A DNA stretch of 64,000 nt from Haemaphysalis longicornis (taxonomy: Eukaryota; Arthropoda; Arachnida; Ixodida; Ixodidae), in assembly GCA_013339765.2 (NCBI GenBank), contig CM023449.1, positions 112,209,493 to 112,273,492 of the forward strand. Direction: 5' to 3'. Positions 34,737 to 46,603 of this stretch are shown one piece after another. The notes under the pieces were generated by a model, which saw nothing but the letters and a program-made list of their open reading frames with translations, had not been told where the DNA came from and searched no databases. How positions within the stretch are numbered: position 1 is the first letter of the stretch; the number at the start of each line of letters is the position of its first letter. The position numbers and the translations under genes were made by a program.

Positions 34737-35080
34737 AACTCCAATGGCCGTAGCACGGCCGTATTTCCGGTAGCTTTAGTCCGGCTGGAGTCCGACGACC
34801 GCATCTCGGCTGTAATCCGGCGGCCGTACTTCGGCCGTACACGGGTGGCTTTGGAATGGCCGGAAGCCCTACGGCTGGGAATCTGGCCGTATTAGACCGT
34901 AACCGGTCGAACTGGCCGACGGACACTGGGCCGTTGGACAGCCATGGGAGTAAGGCCGTAACGGCCAAAAGGCCCACATTTGGACATGGGCCGAACATGG
35001 CGCCCGGAAAACGGCCGGACAGAAAATCAACCGGCCAAAGTACACCGGCCTGTTTTAGGCCGAACAGTCCTGCGCTGCCT
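34737..35080 (-). repeat. GC-rich array of GGCCGTACTTCGGCC-type motifs (right)
   Basis: GGCCGTAGCACGGCC at 34745, CGGCCGTACTTCGGCCGTA at about 34825 and many CGGCC/GGCCG phrases to 35080 are complements of the motif at 31143-31500. The two arrays therefore face each other across about 3.2 kb. Confidence 0.6.
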
Positions 35081-38000
35081 GGGTGGCCAATTTTTTGTGC
35101 TTGCTTTTTCTCCCGCACGTGCCGGCGTTGCACTCACACTTTTTTTCGCTGACTATCGTAAAAAACCAGCCCACCGAACGTTCCTAACTAAATGAACGAG
35201 GGTGCTGCCGGTTAATTACGTATATTTTGCGTCAAATATACCAGCAGGTTTTTTTTTTCGCTAAGCCACGGGGAGTTGTATGACTGTCTCCAGCGTTTCA
35301 CGAGTTTGCAACGGGTATGACTATATGAATCCCTTGGCTTTCGAAGCCTCTGGGGTACGCCGCGACGACAGCGATACAACGAAACGCCCTGTTACTTTAC
35401 TTGGGTCGAGCGAGCGAGCTACGACAACAAGGAGAGCCCCTAAAGTGTTCCGCACTCAAAATGGTTGTTCATGCGACTTTTAGGTGGCGGGTAAACACCC
35501 GAGGTGGCCTATTCGATTTGTACCGCTCCACTAACCACTACGGCGTGCCTTGTACCCCATGCCTCCCCCCTCTTTGAAAGGGCCGTGAAGACAAAATACG
35601 TTTGATTCATTTAAGAGATTGTTTTTACCAATGATAGCACTTTTATCACGACTTACAAAAGAATAATCTAGATATTAAAGGCAACATGTGAAACAGTGGC
35701 CATTCCTAATTACTTTCTGGTGGAGTCTCAATGACGTCACAGAATCTTATTTGTGCGATTGGCGGCCCCTAACCTAAGCCACCTCCGAGAAACATGACTG
35801 GGCGATTTTAGAGGGCTTCTGGTTTTGATTAATGGTATAACTTGAAAGCAAACAGGCAGTTAACACAGTGAAATTTTTTTTAGTTCTGCCCTATACTGCT
35901 TCACTACTGCCCATAAAACGTCGGTGTTGTGCAAAATTTGAACTTTTATCTATATTGATTGCGTTTTGTAGGTTGAAAAACATTTTTTTTTGGCTGATGC
36001 AGCTATATAGGTTACCAAAAGCAACGTCTTGCCAATTCAATATTGTTGTATAATCAATTCGTGGCCCCTGCACGGCTTCGGTGTCCGCGAAACAAAACGC
36101 GCCATGTTTGCACGTTAGCGGCGCATAGTTCCCTGAATATAAACCAAAGACAAACGAAAATCCTTGAACGAGATTTTTTAAATGATCAAAGAGCGGCTGT
36201 TTAGTTTCTTACGGAACGGCTGGCCACTTCTACCTTGATTAAAAACGTATACGTTGCTCTTATATAGTTTTAACTACATATCCTTACTAAAACGAAAATC
36301 ACAGATTGTGTAAGCAGCAGCCGGTCGACGACAAATGTAAATTCTTGGGACAGCTGGGCTCTGCCTATGATAGCAAACTTCTAACGCGAGATAAGCCGCG
36401 GACGCTCACGCACACAGCAAACTCCTGCTGTTTTGCCCCGCAGCGTTTGGTAACTGTTGGGCTGTAGATTACCCGAAAAAAAAGCTTTGCAAAATGCGAT
36501 TACATTTTACGAGCACTGATCTTGTTAAACAGGCGCTGTTTATCATAATTAAGAACCTGCGCTTCAGGCATTGGCGGAATTATCGTATATTCTCTCCTCT
36601 TGGGAAGTTGGAGCAGGCATGGTGCCGCCCGTTTCCTTGCTCTTGTTGAAGCTGGTTTCTCTTAAGCCGGATCAAGGAGCGCTGCGTCATTCATAATTAT
36701 ATTTTCCTCACGACACGGGATGAACACTGGCGCTGTGATTGAAGTGTCGCCTTATTAATATCACGTTACACGACGGTACACAAAAGCCATTCGCAAGGAC
36801 CGGCAAAAATGGGACGAAGGGTAACTGTCCCAATTATGTTCGCGAAAAGCGGTGACGAAACACGCGCTCAAGCGAACATTTTAAGGGATACACTTTGCGG
36901 AATGATGTGAAATAATGACTACGCGATTATTTTCATTTAATTATAGTCCAACGTGCGTCTGCTCGTCATAAAATGAAATCGAAAATGTCAAAATAGAGCA
37001 TTTGATGTGGTCCTTTTGTATTCTTTTTGTTTTCGACGTTTTTAAAGACTACCTTTGGCGTACTCTTTATTCCAAAATAAATGCAATAAGTGCATGGAAC
37101 GAGCAGAAGGAATAAATATTCTATTATTTACTCATGAATAGCACAAACTTCAATATATAAGGACGGAAAAAAATTGTTAACAATACAACAATAATTACTA
37201 TGTAAAGGTAGTAACAGTTATAAGCGGAACAGAAGTTAGCGTTAACGCAATCTAATAAATTCATAATGCCTACCCGGATCAAAAGACGCAATTATACACA
37301 AATGGCATGTCAGCATTGAAAGCGATTGAAGATGTCACTAACACCAGCCCAATCATCTTCCGAAAAGGTCAAAAACTTCACGAATTGTAAAATGAAGCTT
37401 TAATCACTTTCAGTTATGTAGATGGGCACAGTGGTAACATTGAAAGTAAAGTCGCAGACGGAATAGCATAAAACCTTGAAAAACACCGCGTGTAATTACA
37501 TCTACATAAGAAAGCGAACGTGCCCGACTGATTGGCTAACCGACCGACCGACCGACGGACTGGCTGATTGACTCGCTGAAGGATCGAGAAGCCCAGCCGA
37601 AGCAGCTGTACCTAGATGCTTGAAATTTTGTGTAAGCATTTCTATCATGTCGTAGGAGCTCGATAAGGCGCTATTTTTGTAAGTGCTATCCCTAATAGAG
37701 GTAACCGAAAGAATTATGTTGTGGCAAATTCGAGATTATCTCGGTCATCCCTACGGATTTCAAAGTGCTTTTTTGCTGATATACACCATTTTCATTTCTA
37801 GAGGTGGTTGCCACCATTTCCTTTTTCTCACTAGACGCTAGCGCCATCTATGTAGCGAACGCGGAAACCACCTTGCTGAGCTGTTGGGTTCCCCGTTCTT
37901 TCCGTGCGTCTGGTCGGTGTCCGCGCGTTAAGCCCATTCTACTTGGTGCACTTTTCGTCTGCGAATACTGTGGAACGAACATTCGCACTTGCGAAGTTCG

Positions 38001-38259
38001 CAATGCCTGGAAATGTCGTCTACATGGCCTGCGAACGTCGCAATTTTCGCATTTCAGAGGTACGTTGTTTGCAGACCGGCCGAGAGCAAATCTTGTTGTG
38101 ATTTAAAAAAAAGATGTTGTAGTTTATTTTCTGGGCAAGTTTTTTTAGACTGCATTGTAGTAAGTATGAGTTTATTGGAGGTTTCGTGCAACAGCCGCCA
38201 ATTATTTAGCAATATACGCACACATAGCAGAAAAGACAAACACAACAAGCTACCCTGGG
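35081..38259. other. 3.2-kb region without recognised features
   Basis: Mostly AT-rich; a short (CGAC)n run lies at about 37540-37555. No reading frame with a family motif was found on either strand. Open frames at 37804-38306 lack motifs. Confidence 0.4.
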
Positions 38260-40040
38260 TCATGGTGGTCAGCGCGAACGAAAACAATACACAGAGAAGA
38301 GAATAGACGACACAGGCGCTGTCTAGCAACTGAAATTTTATTGGAAGAACACGTGTTATTTAAGCAATAAAGAAGAGATAAAAAATTGATGAAATCATAC
38401 ACGAGTCACACAACCATATCACGAACGCCCTTTACACACACGACTTGTCAGGAAAATCTATTTCCTCATCTATTAGTGCGATAGACGGGTGGCTCACGCA
38501 CGTGTCGCCGCTTTTTATAGTTTTGTACGCTTCCGCGATTTCCCTCGTGCGCTGGCTTCTGCTTCTCATCACGACGACTGTTTTTTCAAAGTAGGGAGTG
38601 CAACCGCATTCCTTGCATTGGCGGGACAGGTGTGAGGACGACACTTCCTTGAGAGACCCAGCATGTTCTCTCAATCGTACATTTAAGCACCGCCCCGTCT
38701 GGCCTATGTATTGGCCACGGCATGGAAGCAGCGGGATGGAGTACACAACTCCGCTGATGCATTTGGTGAAACGCTTTTCGTGGTTTATCGAGCACTTATC
38801 AGCACGCGCTGCCCCTCCGTCCTGCACCTTTCTATCAATGCTGGCACACACACTCCCCAGCCTGTTGCCTGCCCGAAAGACGACGTTCACGTCGTACTGC
38901 CCGGCAATCTTCTTAAGGCGGTGTGAAACAGTATGCAGATAGGGAATTACGGCGAACCGTTTTCTCCTATCTGAAATCGGTGCTACCACCTCCTGGCCAG
39001 CGTTTCGTTCTCGCTTCAAGCGATGAAACAGTCTTTGCGACACAGAAGCAAGAGCCAGGCGCGGGAAACCTGCCGCTTCCAATCTGGCAACTTGGCGCAG
39101 AAAAGCTGCTTGCATGACATGCGCACAAGACTTCTTTAGTGCTGCGCGGAGACAAGACGTGGCCAACCCGTTCTTTACAATCTTTGAGTGTGCGGAATGA
39201 AAACTTAACAACGGCTTTACAGATCGGGGGAGATATGACCAGCAAACATGGCCCTTCTGGAACTGCAAGGACAGGTCTAGGAATTGCAACACATCCTTTT
39301 TTGGAACTTCAGATGTGAAAGTCAGGCCTTTTCCCCTTAGTTTAAACAGTTTCAATACATCGATCATATTCCGGGTAAAATGCGCACGGTCCACGAACAC
39401 TAAATAGTCATCCACATATCTGAAGACATCTTGTGCGATCCCCTCAAAGTCTTGTTCCAAGTCTCTGTCAATTCTACCCAGAAAAATGTTACTAAGCACA
39501 GGCGCCACTCTGGAGCCGATACAAACCCCCGACTTCTGCACAAAGAGATTTTTCTCGAAAGACACAACTGTAGAGCATAAATAAAACCATAACAGCTCTA
39601 GGAAGCTTTCCACAGGAATGCCAGACTTGTTTTTGAAAGTCACTTCGTCATTGTCTTCACAAATGGTATCTTTAACACAAGCCATTGAGTGGTCGTGGGG
39701 CAACGAATAAAACAAGTCTTGTATGTCCGCACTGAACGCGTAGCATGTTGCTGGGTTGCGTTCGGTTAGCACAGTCACCACCTCCTCTGAGTTACGCACA
39801 AGAAAAGGATCAATAATTGTCAGTGCCTCCAAATGCCTTTGCAAAAAACCCGACACCATGTGCTGTCAGGAATTTCGCTCTGTTCCTATAGCTCTGAAGG
39901 GTATTCCAGCCTTGTGAGTCTTCGCTGTGAAAAAAATGTGCAGCTCATGAACCTTGGCCGATTTCACTCCGGTATGCAAATGTTCCAGATTCAGTTCGGT
40001 GAGGAGGGCGAGGGCGCGCTCACGAGCTGAAAAAAAATGA
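38260..40040 (-). mobile_element. Penelope-like element, left arm of palindrome A
   Basis: On the minus strand the copy reads from RT text at about 40025 through the GIY-YIG domain and 3' UTR to the terminus at 38260 (complement CTGACCACCATGA). It mirrors 40041-41707 over 38260-39925. The central 115 bp is RT coding sequence only in this arm (TELNLEHLHTGVKSAKVHEL and LHIFFTAKTHKAGIPFRAI), so it extends slightly further 5' than its partner. An AATAAA signal lies in the 3' UTR. Confidence 0.9.
38432..39859 (-). pseudogene. PLE reverse transcriptase plus GIY-YIG endonuclease, interrupted by one nonsense codon
   Basis: The 475-codon open frame covers RT palm and thumb, linker and GIY-YIG endonuclease. 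Motif A is FSADIQDLFYSLP (about residues 42-54), motif B SGVCIGSRVAPVLSN, and the catalytic box YVDD at about 148-151. GIY-YIG is represented by VVYSIPLL and QYIGQTGRCLNVRLREH near residue 370-400. PLE polyproteins copy RNA at a nicked target. Upstream of the ATG at 39859 the same frame continues through ERNS to a TGA at the place where the partner arm has tryptophan (ERNAW), then into further RT text to about 40025. The copy is thus 5'-truncated and carries at least one inactivating stop. Confidence 0.85.
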
Positions 40041-41707
40041 GCTGAAGACTCACAGGGCTGGAATACCCTTCAGAGCTATAGTAACAGAGCGAAATGCCTG
40101 GCAGCACATTGTGTCGGGTTTTTTGCAAAGGCATTTGGAGGCACTGACAATTATTGATCCTTTTCTTGTGCGTAACTCAGAGGAGGTGGTGACTGTGCTA
40201 ACCGAACGCAACCCAGCAACATTCTACGCGTTCAGTGCGGACATACAAGACTTGTTTTATTCGTTGCCCCACGACCACTTAATGGCTTGTGTTAAAGATA
40301 CCATTTGTGAAGACAATGACGAAGTGACTTTCAAAAACAAGTCTGGCATTCCTGTGGAAAGCTTCCTAGAGCTGTTATGGTTTTATTTATGCTCTACAGT
40401 TGTGTCTTTCGAGAAAAATCTTTTTGTGCAGAAGTCGGGGGTTTGTATCGGCTCCAGAGTGGCGCCTGTGCTTAGTAACATTTTTCTGGGTAGGATTGAC
40501 AGAGACTTGGAACAAGACTTTGAGGGGATCGCACAACATGTCTTCAGATATGTGGATGACTATTTAGTGTTCGTGGACCGTGCGCATTTTACCCGGAATA
40601 TGATCGATGTATTGAAACTGTTTAAACTAAGGGGAAAAGGCCTGACTTTCACATCTGAAGTTCCAAAAAAGGATGTGTTGCAATTCCTAGACCTGTCCTT
40701 GCAGTTCCAGAAGGGCCATGTTTGCTGGTCATATATCCCCCGATCTGTAAAGCCATTGTTAAGTTTTCATTACGCACACTCAAAGATTGTAAAGAACTGG
40801 TTGGCCACGTCTTGTCTCCGCGCAGCACTAAAGAAGTCTTGTGCGCATGTCATGCAAGCAGCTTTTCTGCGCCAAGTTGCCAGATTGGAAGTGGCAGGTT
40901 TCCCGCGCCTGGCTCTTGCTTCTGTGTCGCAAAGACTGTTTCATCGCTTGAAGCGAGAACGAAACGCTGGCCAGGAGGTGGTAGCACCGATTTCAGATAG
41001 AAGAAAACGGTTCGCCGTAATTCCCTATCTGCATACTGTTTCACACCGCCTCAAGAAGATTGCCGGGCAGTACGACGTGAACGTCGTCTTTCGGGCAGGC
41101 AACAGGCTGGGGAGTGTGTGTGCCAGCATTGATAGAAAGGTGCAGGACGGAGGGGCAGCGCGTGCTGATAAGTGCTCGATAAACCACGAAAAGCGTTTCA
41201 CCAAATGCATCAGCGGAGTTGTGTACTCCATCCCGCTGCTTCCATGCCGTGGCCAATACATAGGCCAGACGGGGCGGTGCTTAAATGTCCGATTGAGAGA
41301 ACATGCTGGGTCTCTCAAGGAAGTGTCGTCCTCACACCTGTCCCGCCACTGCAAGGAATGCGGTTGCACTCCCTACTTTGAAAAAACAGTCGTCGTAATG
41401 AGGAGCAGATGCCAGCGCACGAGGGAAATTGCGGAAGCGTACAAAACTATAAAAAGCGGCGACACGTGCGTGAGCCACCCGTCTATCGCACTAATAGATG
41501 AGGAAATAGATTTTCTTGACAAGTCGTGTGTGTAAAGGGCGTTCGTGATATGGTTGTATGACTCGTGTATGATTTCATCAATTTTTTATCTCTTCTTTAA
41601 TGCTTAAATAACACGTGTTCTTCCAATAAAATTTCAGAGTCTAGACAGCGCCTGTGTCGTCTATTCTCTTTTCTGTGTATTGTTTTCGTTCGCGCTGACC
41701 ACCATGA
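40041..41707 (+). mobile_element. Penelope-like element, right arm of palindrome A
   Basis: Starts at GCTGAAGACTCAC within RT and ends at CTGACCACCATGA (41707). The 3' flank after 41707 differs from the flank beyond the other arm, so the two ends are real element termini or template ends. Arms are nearly identical at nucleotide level by eye. Confidence 0.9.
40111..41535 (+). CDS. PLE reverse transcriptase plus GIY-YIG endonuclease, 5'-truncated but open
   Basis: A 474-codon frame is uninterrupted to a TAA at 41533-41535. RT motif A lies at about residues 41-53, motif B at 107-126 (QKSGVCIGSRVAPVLSN), the catalytic YVDD at 147-150, and the GIY-YIG nuclease from about 370 with the YIG strand at 383-385 and a C-rich HCKECGC segment after it. 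The frame stays open upstream to about 40018 (KTHRAGIPFRAIVTERNAW), so the first codon at 40111 is not a true start. The N-terminal third of a normal PLE protein is missing. About ten amino acid differences separate it from the left arm. It is likely not autonomous because the N-terminus is lost. Confidence 0.85.
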   Translation: MSGFLQRHLEALTIIDPFLVRNSEEVVTVLTERNPATFYAFSADIQDLFYSLPHDHLMACVKDTICEDNDEVTFKNKSGIPVESFLELLWFYLCSTVVSFEKNLFVQKSGVCIGSRVAPVLSNIFLGRIDRDLEQDFEGIAQHVFRYVDDYLVFVDRAHFTRNMIDVLKLFKLRGKGLTFTSEVPKKDVLQFLDLSLQFQKGHVCWSYIPRSVKPLLSFHYAHSKIVKNWLATSCLRAALKKSCAHVMQAAFLRQVARLEVAGFPRLALASVSQRLFHRLKRERNAGQEVVAPISDRRKRFAVIPYLHTVSHRLKKIAGQYDVNVVFRAGNRLGSVCASIDRKVQDGGAARADKCSINHEKRFTKCISGVVYSIPLLPCRGQYIGQTGRCLNVRLREHAGSLKEVSSSHLSRHCKECGCTPYFEKTVVVMRSRCQRTREIAEAYKTIKSGDTCVSHPSIALIDEEIDFLDKSCV

Positions 41708-42182
41708 ATGCGATCCAACTCGCCCAATTTGCCACCTTGCTACCCTGGGTTCGCTTTTGTGCGTGCCTAGCACACCTCGGTTTACCTGGGACTGTTCTTC
41801 TTGGGTTATTCTGTACTTCGTTTCTGCTGTGATGTCCGCCACTTGCACGGACGCCATTAAGCATTAATTAAAAACGGCGGGTGTCATCGTGTTGTGAACG
41901 CGCGTGCGTTTGTTTTGGTCGTTTCGGTGCGCCCGCTTATGCCTCGCTTAGACAAGCAACGTCATCTGGTTGCTAATTGTGCAACCAGAGATGCCGTTAT
42001 GTTCACCTAGCTTTGTTCTTATTGGCCGCAGGTCCGGCCCTTCTACCTCAAACAAACCGCACGAGCGGCGTTCACGGAGGATGCTGGACCGTTCTAAACA
42101 TTTGGCACTTTGCCGCAGCAACGAAAAAAGCTCGTTTCGCCTTATCAGCGGTGCCGCATCTGCGAATTCACAGGGAAAATCG
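41708..42182. other. No gene recognised
   Basis: Flank of the PLE palindrome up to the SINE target-site duplication. Confidence 0.4.
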
Positions 42183-42197
42183 TGCCATTCAGAACGA

Positions 42198-42410
42198 TTG
42201 ATTGATTGTAGGGTTTAACGCGCCGACGCAACGCAGGCGATGAGGCGCGCCGTAGTGGAGGGCTCCGGATTAATTTTGACCACCTGGGGATCTTTAACGT
42301 GCGCCGAAATCTCGTACACACGGGCGTTTTTGCTTTTCGCCTCCATCAGAAAAGCGGCCGCCGCGGCCGGGAATGGAACCCGCGACGTCGTGCTCAGCAG
42401 CGTAACGCCT
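42198..42410 (-). mobile_element. Ruka-like SINE with perfect 15-bp target-site duplication
   Basis: Minus-strand copy running from the tRNA-like half (AGGCGTTACGCTGCTGAGC) through a B-box region (GGTTCCATTCC) to a TACAATCAATCAATC tail. Flanking repeats TGCCATTCAGAACGA lie at 42183-42197 and 42411-42425. The A box is missing, so the copy is 5'-truncated. Confidence 0.9.
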
Positions 42411-42425
42411 TGCCATTCAGAACGA

Positions 42426-43399
42426 GCACGAACCCGGTGAACCGTAGTGGTTTGGGGTTAAGTTAGCGGTTGCAGTGCTTTTGTGTGTGTGTATGTGTTG
42501 CTGTTTTGCTTCCACCACTTGCGGGCGGATTTTAGGTGCTAATTCGCTGCTAGAGTGAAAGATGCAGACCCCGGCTTTGCGAGCAGCAGTAGCAGTAGCA
42601 GAGGTGGTGGTGCCGGGGGCGCTCCGCAGTTCCACGATGCCAACGCTACCGGTATGGCGCCGCCTGACATAAAAATCGATATCGCGGGTCAATACGTATT
42701 TTCAGTCCAACCATGCTAGTTAAGTTGACCGATTAGCCATACCTACGAAACCACGGACGTTGAATGCGGAGCGCGCACAGCATGTGGGTCACGCTGACCC
42801 GTGCTCGCCATGGGCTTTCGACCAGGCGATTACCACGCTGTCGACATTGCAATGCAATTTAATCTTTCTGAACTAGGCTTATCACGGTTACTGAGGAGTG
42901 TGAATTAACCCGGGGGGAAAAATAACACGACTGCACAACCAGTCGGATTACTATTGTGCGGTTGTGATCTTCATTGGCCTAACTCTGCGCGGCGTATGCG
43001 TCCCGTCGCTCGGCGACCATATTTGCGGACCCCTACTTGCACCATGATGGCTTTACACGATCAGCAGTGATTGTTTTGTAATTGTAGTACTTTATATTTC
43101 ATTACAACGCAAAAGGATGAGAAACCTATCCTTTGACAGCGTTATGAACGGTTTTGAGCTAATTTCCAAATGAAGCGTTCGCATCTCGAGTAGCGTTTCC
43201 ACATTGTGAGGGTGCTTATCCTCCTATCGAACAGCAGTGTACAATGAGAAAGTTATCTTTTTGTATCGTTTGGCAGTGTGATGCGTTTGCCTGAAAAATC
43301 AAAACAAAACGCCATAATTTTAAAAGTTTGACTGTATGAAAAGAAAATTGCTTAAGGCCAGTCGGCTGTAATTACCGAACAATACACCTTATTTTAAAT
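42426..43399. other. No gene recognised
   Basis: A short CAG/GTG-rich block at 42580-42615 gives open frames on both strands but no motif. Confidence 0.4.
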
Positions 43400-43751
43400 T
43401 GATTAAGGGAACCAGAGTGATTATAATGCTGTCTTCTAAAGGATAAGGTCACTTCTAACCTTAAATCGGATTGAGTTTTGTCGCCCCTGTCGCAGCTTTG
43501 CGTTCGATAAATGAATTTTGCTCCGTCTGCTTGCCGTCCGAGACGTACACCGAACAGACCCTAGGGTTGGTCGTTGGTAGAAAGTCTTTCGGATTATCAA
43601 CAGCGTCCACCGATGTCTCAACTCCGTGTCCGCTGCGAAGCGATGCAGCAAAACATGTCGCAACCGCGCTGCATTTTTGCTACGCAGTGTGTGCAGATGA
43701 AGTCGACTGAATATTGAAGTACATGGAATTCCGGAAACTGAAAAAGAAAAT

Positions 43752-44132
43752 TTGGTGGAGAAAGTTAATGAACTGGCACTGAAACTGGAAATCCCACCTG
43801 TCACGGTCCATGACATATCAGCGCTGCACAGGCTTCCTGCAAAGCCATGCAAGACACCCGGCGTTATTATGCGTTGTGTAAACCAGTCGTTGCGTCATAG
43901 CTGGCTTGCGAAGAGGCACGCGCTTAAAGAAATAGAGGACAAGTGCTTCTTCTGTGAAAACATGACTTATTATTCTCGCGCCTTGCTGTCAACAACAAAA
44001 GAGTGGGCACAAAGAAACGCATATGCGTACGCTTGGCATTCCAATGGAAAGGTGCTGCTAAGAAAACGATCTGGTGAACCATCCATCGTATTTCGAAAAG
44101 AGGAGAATCTGGCCAAACTGGGAATGTTGTAA
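43752..44132 (+). pseudogene. LINE ORF1-like protein, C-terminal part
   Basis: The 126-residue frame has an N-terminal helix (VEKVNELALKLEI), a central DISALHRLPAK segment and an end of the type GKVLLRKRSGEPSIVFRKEE, which closely follows the C-terminal RNA-binding domain of arthropod LINE ORF1 proteins (a KIxVRK...I...DLxKL pattern). It lies 50 bp upstream of the endonuclease frame, as expected for ORF1-ORF2 order. Text upstream (43471-43750) appears to be the frameshifted N-terminal half. Confidence 0.65.
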
Positions 44133-44180
44133 TGACCTTCCCGTACTCTCTTGTTGACTAGGTTGTCTTAGGTACAACGG

Positions 44181-44914
44181 ATGCGTCAACATTCAAATTT
44201 TTCGGTTGATGTTAGTTTACCAAAGCATGAAAGACGTTTTTCTCTGTTTCATTTAAATGCCAGGAGCCTCAGAAACAAAGCTGATGAGGGCGACTTGTTT
44301 TTGTCCGACTTAAATTATTCCTTTGAAGTATTATGCTTCAGTGAAACCTGGTTTATGGGCGAGGATGAGTGCGTTTTATTTTCGGGTTATGACTGTATTA
44401 CAGCTAGCCGGGCACATAAACGTGGTGTTGGTGTCGCTATATATGTCCGGTCAGACGTTCCTTATAAAGTACTTGCAGACTTCAAAATAAGCAATGACAA
44501 CTTTGAGTGTATTGCGATCAGATGCTACGATGTACTTACTCATTGCTGTGATGTATGGCCGCCCCTTCCGAATCAGTGAGTGATTTTTTCCAACATTTTG
44601 AAAAACGTATAGAGGCTGGTATTGAATTAAAACTTCATATAGCCTTTATCGGTGATTTCCACATAAATGACTGCCCACAAAACCAAACCTTTGTAACATT
44701 TGAAGAGCTGTTTGAATCACATGGTTGTCACAATGCGATTAATGTGCCAACAAGAATAATCTCGAACTCCCAAACAATCTTAGACCTCGGCGTCACCAGT
44801 TTTCCCCTTGACAATATCCTATCAGGTACGCTTGCATATAGTATCAGTGATCTCCTACGAATTTACTTCTTACTTCCTTCGAAGAAACCGTCGATGTCTA
44901 GGCAAAAACTATGA
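44181..44914 (+). pseudogene. LINE endonuclease domain, frameshifted
   Basis: The first part (44181-44579) reads FSLFHLNARSLRNK and VLCFSETWF with the catalytic glutamate. The second frame (44555-44914) reads LHIAFIGDFHIND, where the aspartate of the GDFN motif is kept but asparagine is changed, and TILDLGVTS. A frameshift near 44570 joins them. The catalytic SDH region is reduced to a SISDLL-like remnant. Confidence 0.75.
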
Positions 44915-45593
44915 GGAAGAAGCATAACAGAACATCGTGTCAAGGCGTTTGTTGACCGTGTCTCAAGTTTGGAATGGGACAACGTCATACAATGTACAGA
45001 TGCGAACACTTGATATGAAACCTTTCTGTCGTATTTCCTTCCTGCTTATAACGCGTCTTTCCCACTCAAAGTATTTAAACAACATAGAAAACGACGCAAA
45101 CCATGGATTTCCGCAGAACTGTATGAACGAATAAAATACAGAAATGGGCTATTCAAAAGTTTTCTAAACACTAGAAGAGAGAGCGACCTACTGACGTTTA
45201 AAAAAGCGCGAAATAAGTTAAATAAAGACCTTAAAAAGGCAAAATACGATTATTACATGGAGAAATTCTCGGGAACGACAGTACATGCGCGTTTAGTTTG
45301 GAAAACTGTCAAGAAGTGCGGTGACTAGACAGTTTCAAATTTCAAGCGCCAGGCTTATCCGGTGCTGATGTCGCAAATTTATTTAGTGATCACTTTGCAG
45401 CTGTTGGATGTCCACAACCCCACGTAGTACAGATACCGTGCGAAAGATGTATCACCTCAAATTGTCCCAACACCATCTATTTCTACCCGACAGATGAGCA
45501 TGAAATACGTAGCGAAATTTTGTGTCTTAAAGATGGATGTTCTTCCGGCGCAGATGAGATAAACCGCGACCGTTAAAAGCTGTCAGTTCTATA

Positions 45594-46603
45594 GTGAGCA
45601 TACCACTGGCGCACTTAACTAATTTTATTCTTTCAACTGGCAATTTCCCAGATAAAATGAAACTAGCGCGAGTAGTTTTAAACAACTATCGACCGATCTC
45701 TGTGCTCTCGATATTTTCAAAAATAGTTGAACAAATAATAAATAAAGAATCGTCGGGTTTTTTACTTCAAATAACTTATTTGTAAAGAAGCAATATGGTT
45801 CCACAAAAATAAATCACTCGAGTCGGCTTTACGTGCTATTAAAGAAGACATTATCGAAAATATTGAGAAAAAGGCTGTAACACTAGGCATATTTCTAGAC
45901 TTGAAAAAAGCGTTTGACAGCGTTCAACACGACATATTACTGAAAACGCTTCCTTTTTATGGCATCCGGGGCACTGCATGGTCTCTTCTAAAAAGCTATC
46001 TGTCTTCAAGAACACAATATTCGGCAGTAAACGGTCACAACTCCGAGATAGCAGCAATTAAATATGGAGTCCCTCAAGAGTCAATACTTGGGCCTATATT
46101 ATTCTTATTATATATCAATGACATTGTGAATATACAAGCGAATGCTAAATTAGTCCTGCACGCAGACGACACCAACGTATTTTTTTCAGGCGTGGACAAT
46201 GATGAACTTTTCACGTGTGCTAACAATTGGTTATCCGGCTTCAATACGTGGCTTACGGCTAACAAATTACAGCTTAACACCGTGAAAGCAAAATACCTAC
46301 TTTTCAGATCTTGAGGACAGGCTGCACCTGGCAACTTGAGCCTAAAATTCAAGAATACCTATGTCGGCCAATCACAACCAATTCGATTTTTAGGTGTTCT
46401 GTTTAACGAAACCTTGTCCTGGACGCAACATGTAGACGCCTTGCGAAAAGACCTCTCTCGAGCAGTAGGGGCACTGAATAGACTGCGACATTATCTTCCG
46501 AATAAAATTAAACGGCAGGTTTATTATGCAATTGTTCATTCTCGACTAAGTTACTGTAGCCTTGTGTGGTCCACCACTACACAGACAAACTTAATCTACC
46601 TTT
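45594..46603 (+). pseudogene. LINE reverse transcriptase, frameshifted
   Basis: From NNYRPISVLSIFSKIVEQII the RT continues after a shift as KKAFDSVQHDILL (motif A), then YGVPQESILGPILFLLYIND (motif B, with Q-E instead of Q-G) and the catalytic box HADD (usually YADD or FADD). A shift at about 46315 leads to RFLGVLFNETLSW and HSRLSYCSLVWSTTTQTNLIYLL, where the nested element starts at 46604. Confidence 0.85.

Noticed and set aside
38586..39245. Several open frames opposite or out of frame with the PLE coding sequence
   Set aside because: They are shadows of the RT/GIY-YIG frame; mirrored versions occur in the other arm for the same reason.
42560..42700. Possible host exon with CAG/GTG-rich coding text
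   Set aside because: Short, low complexity, open on both strands, no splice sites or motif support.
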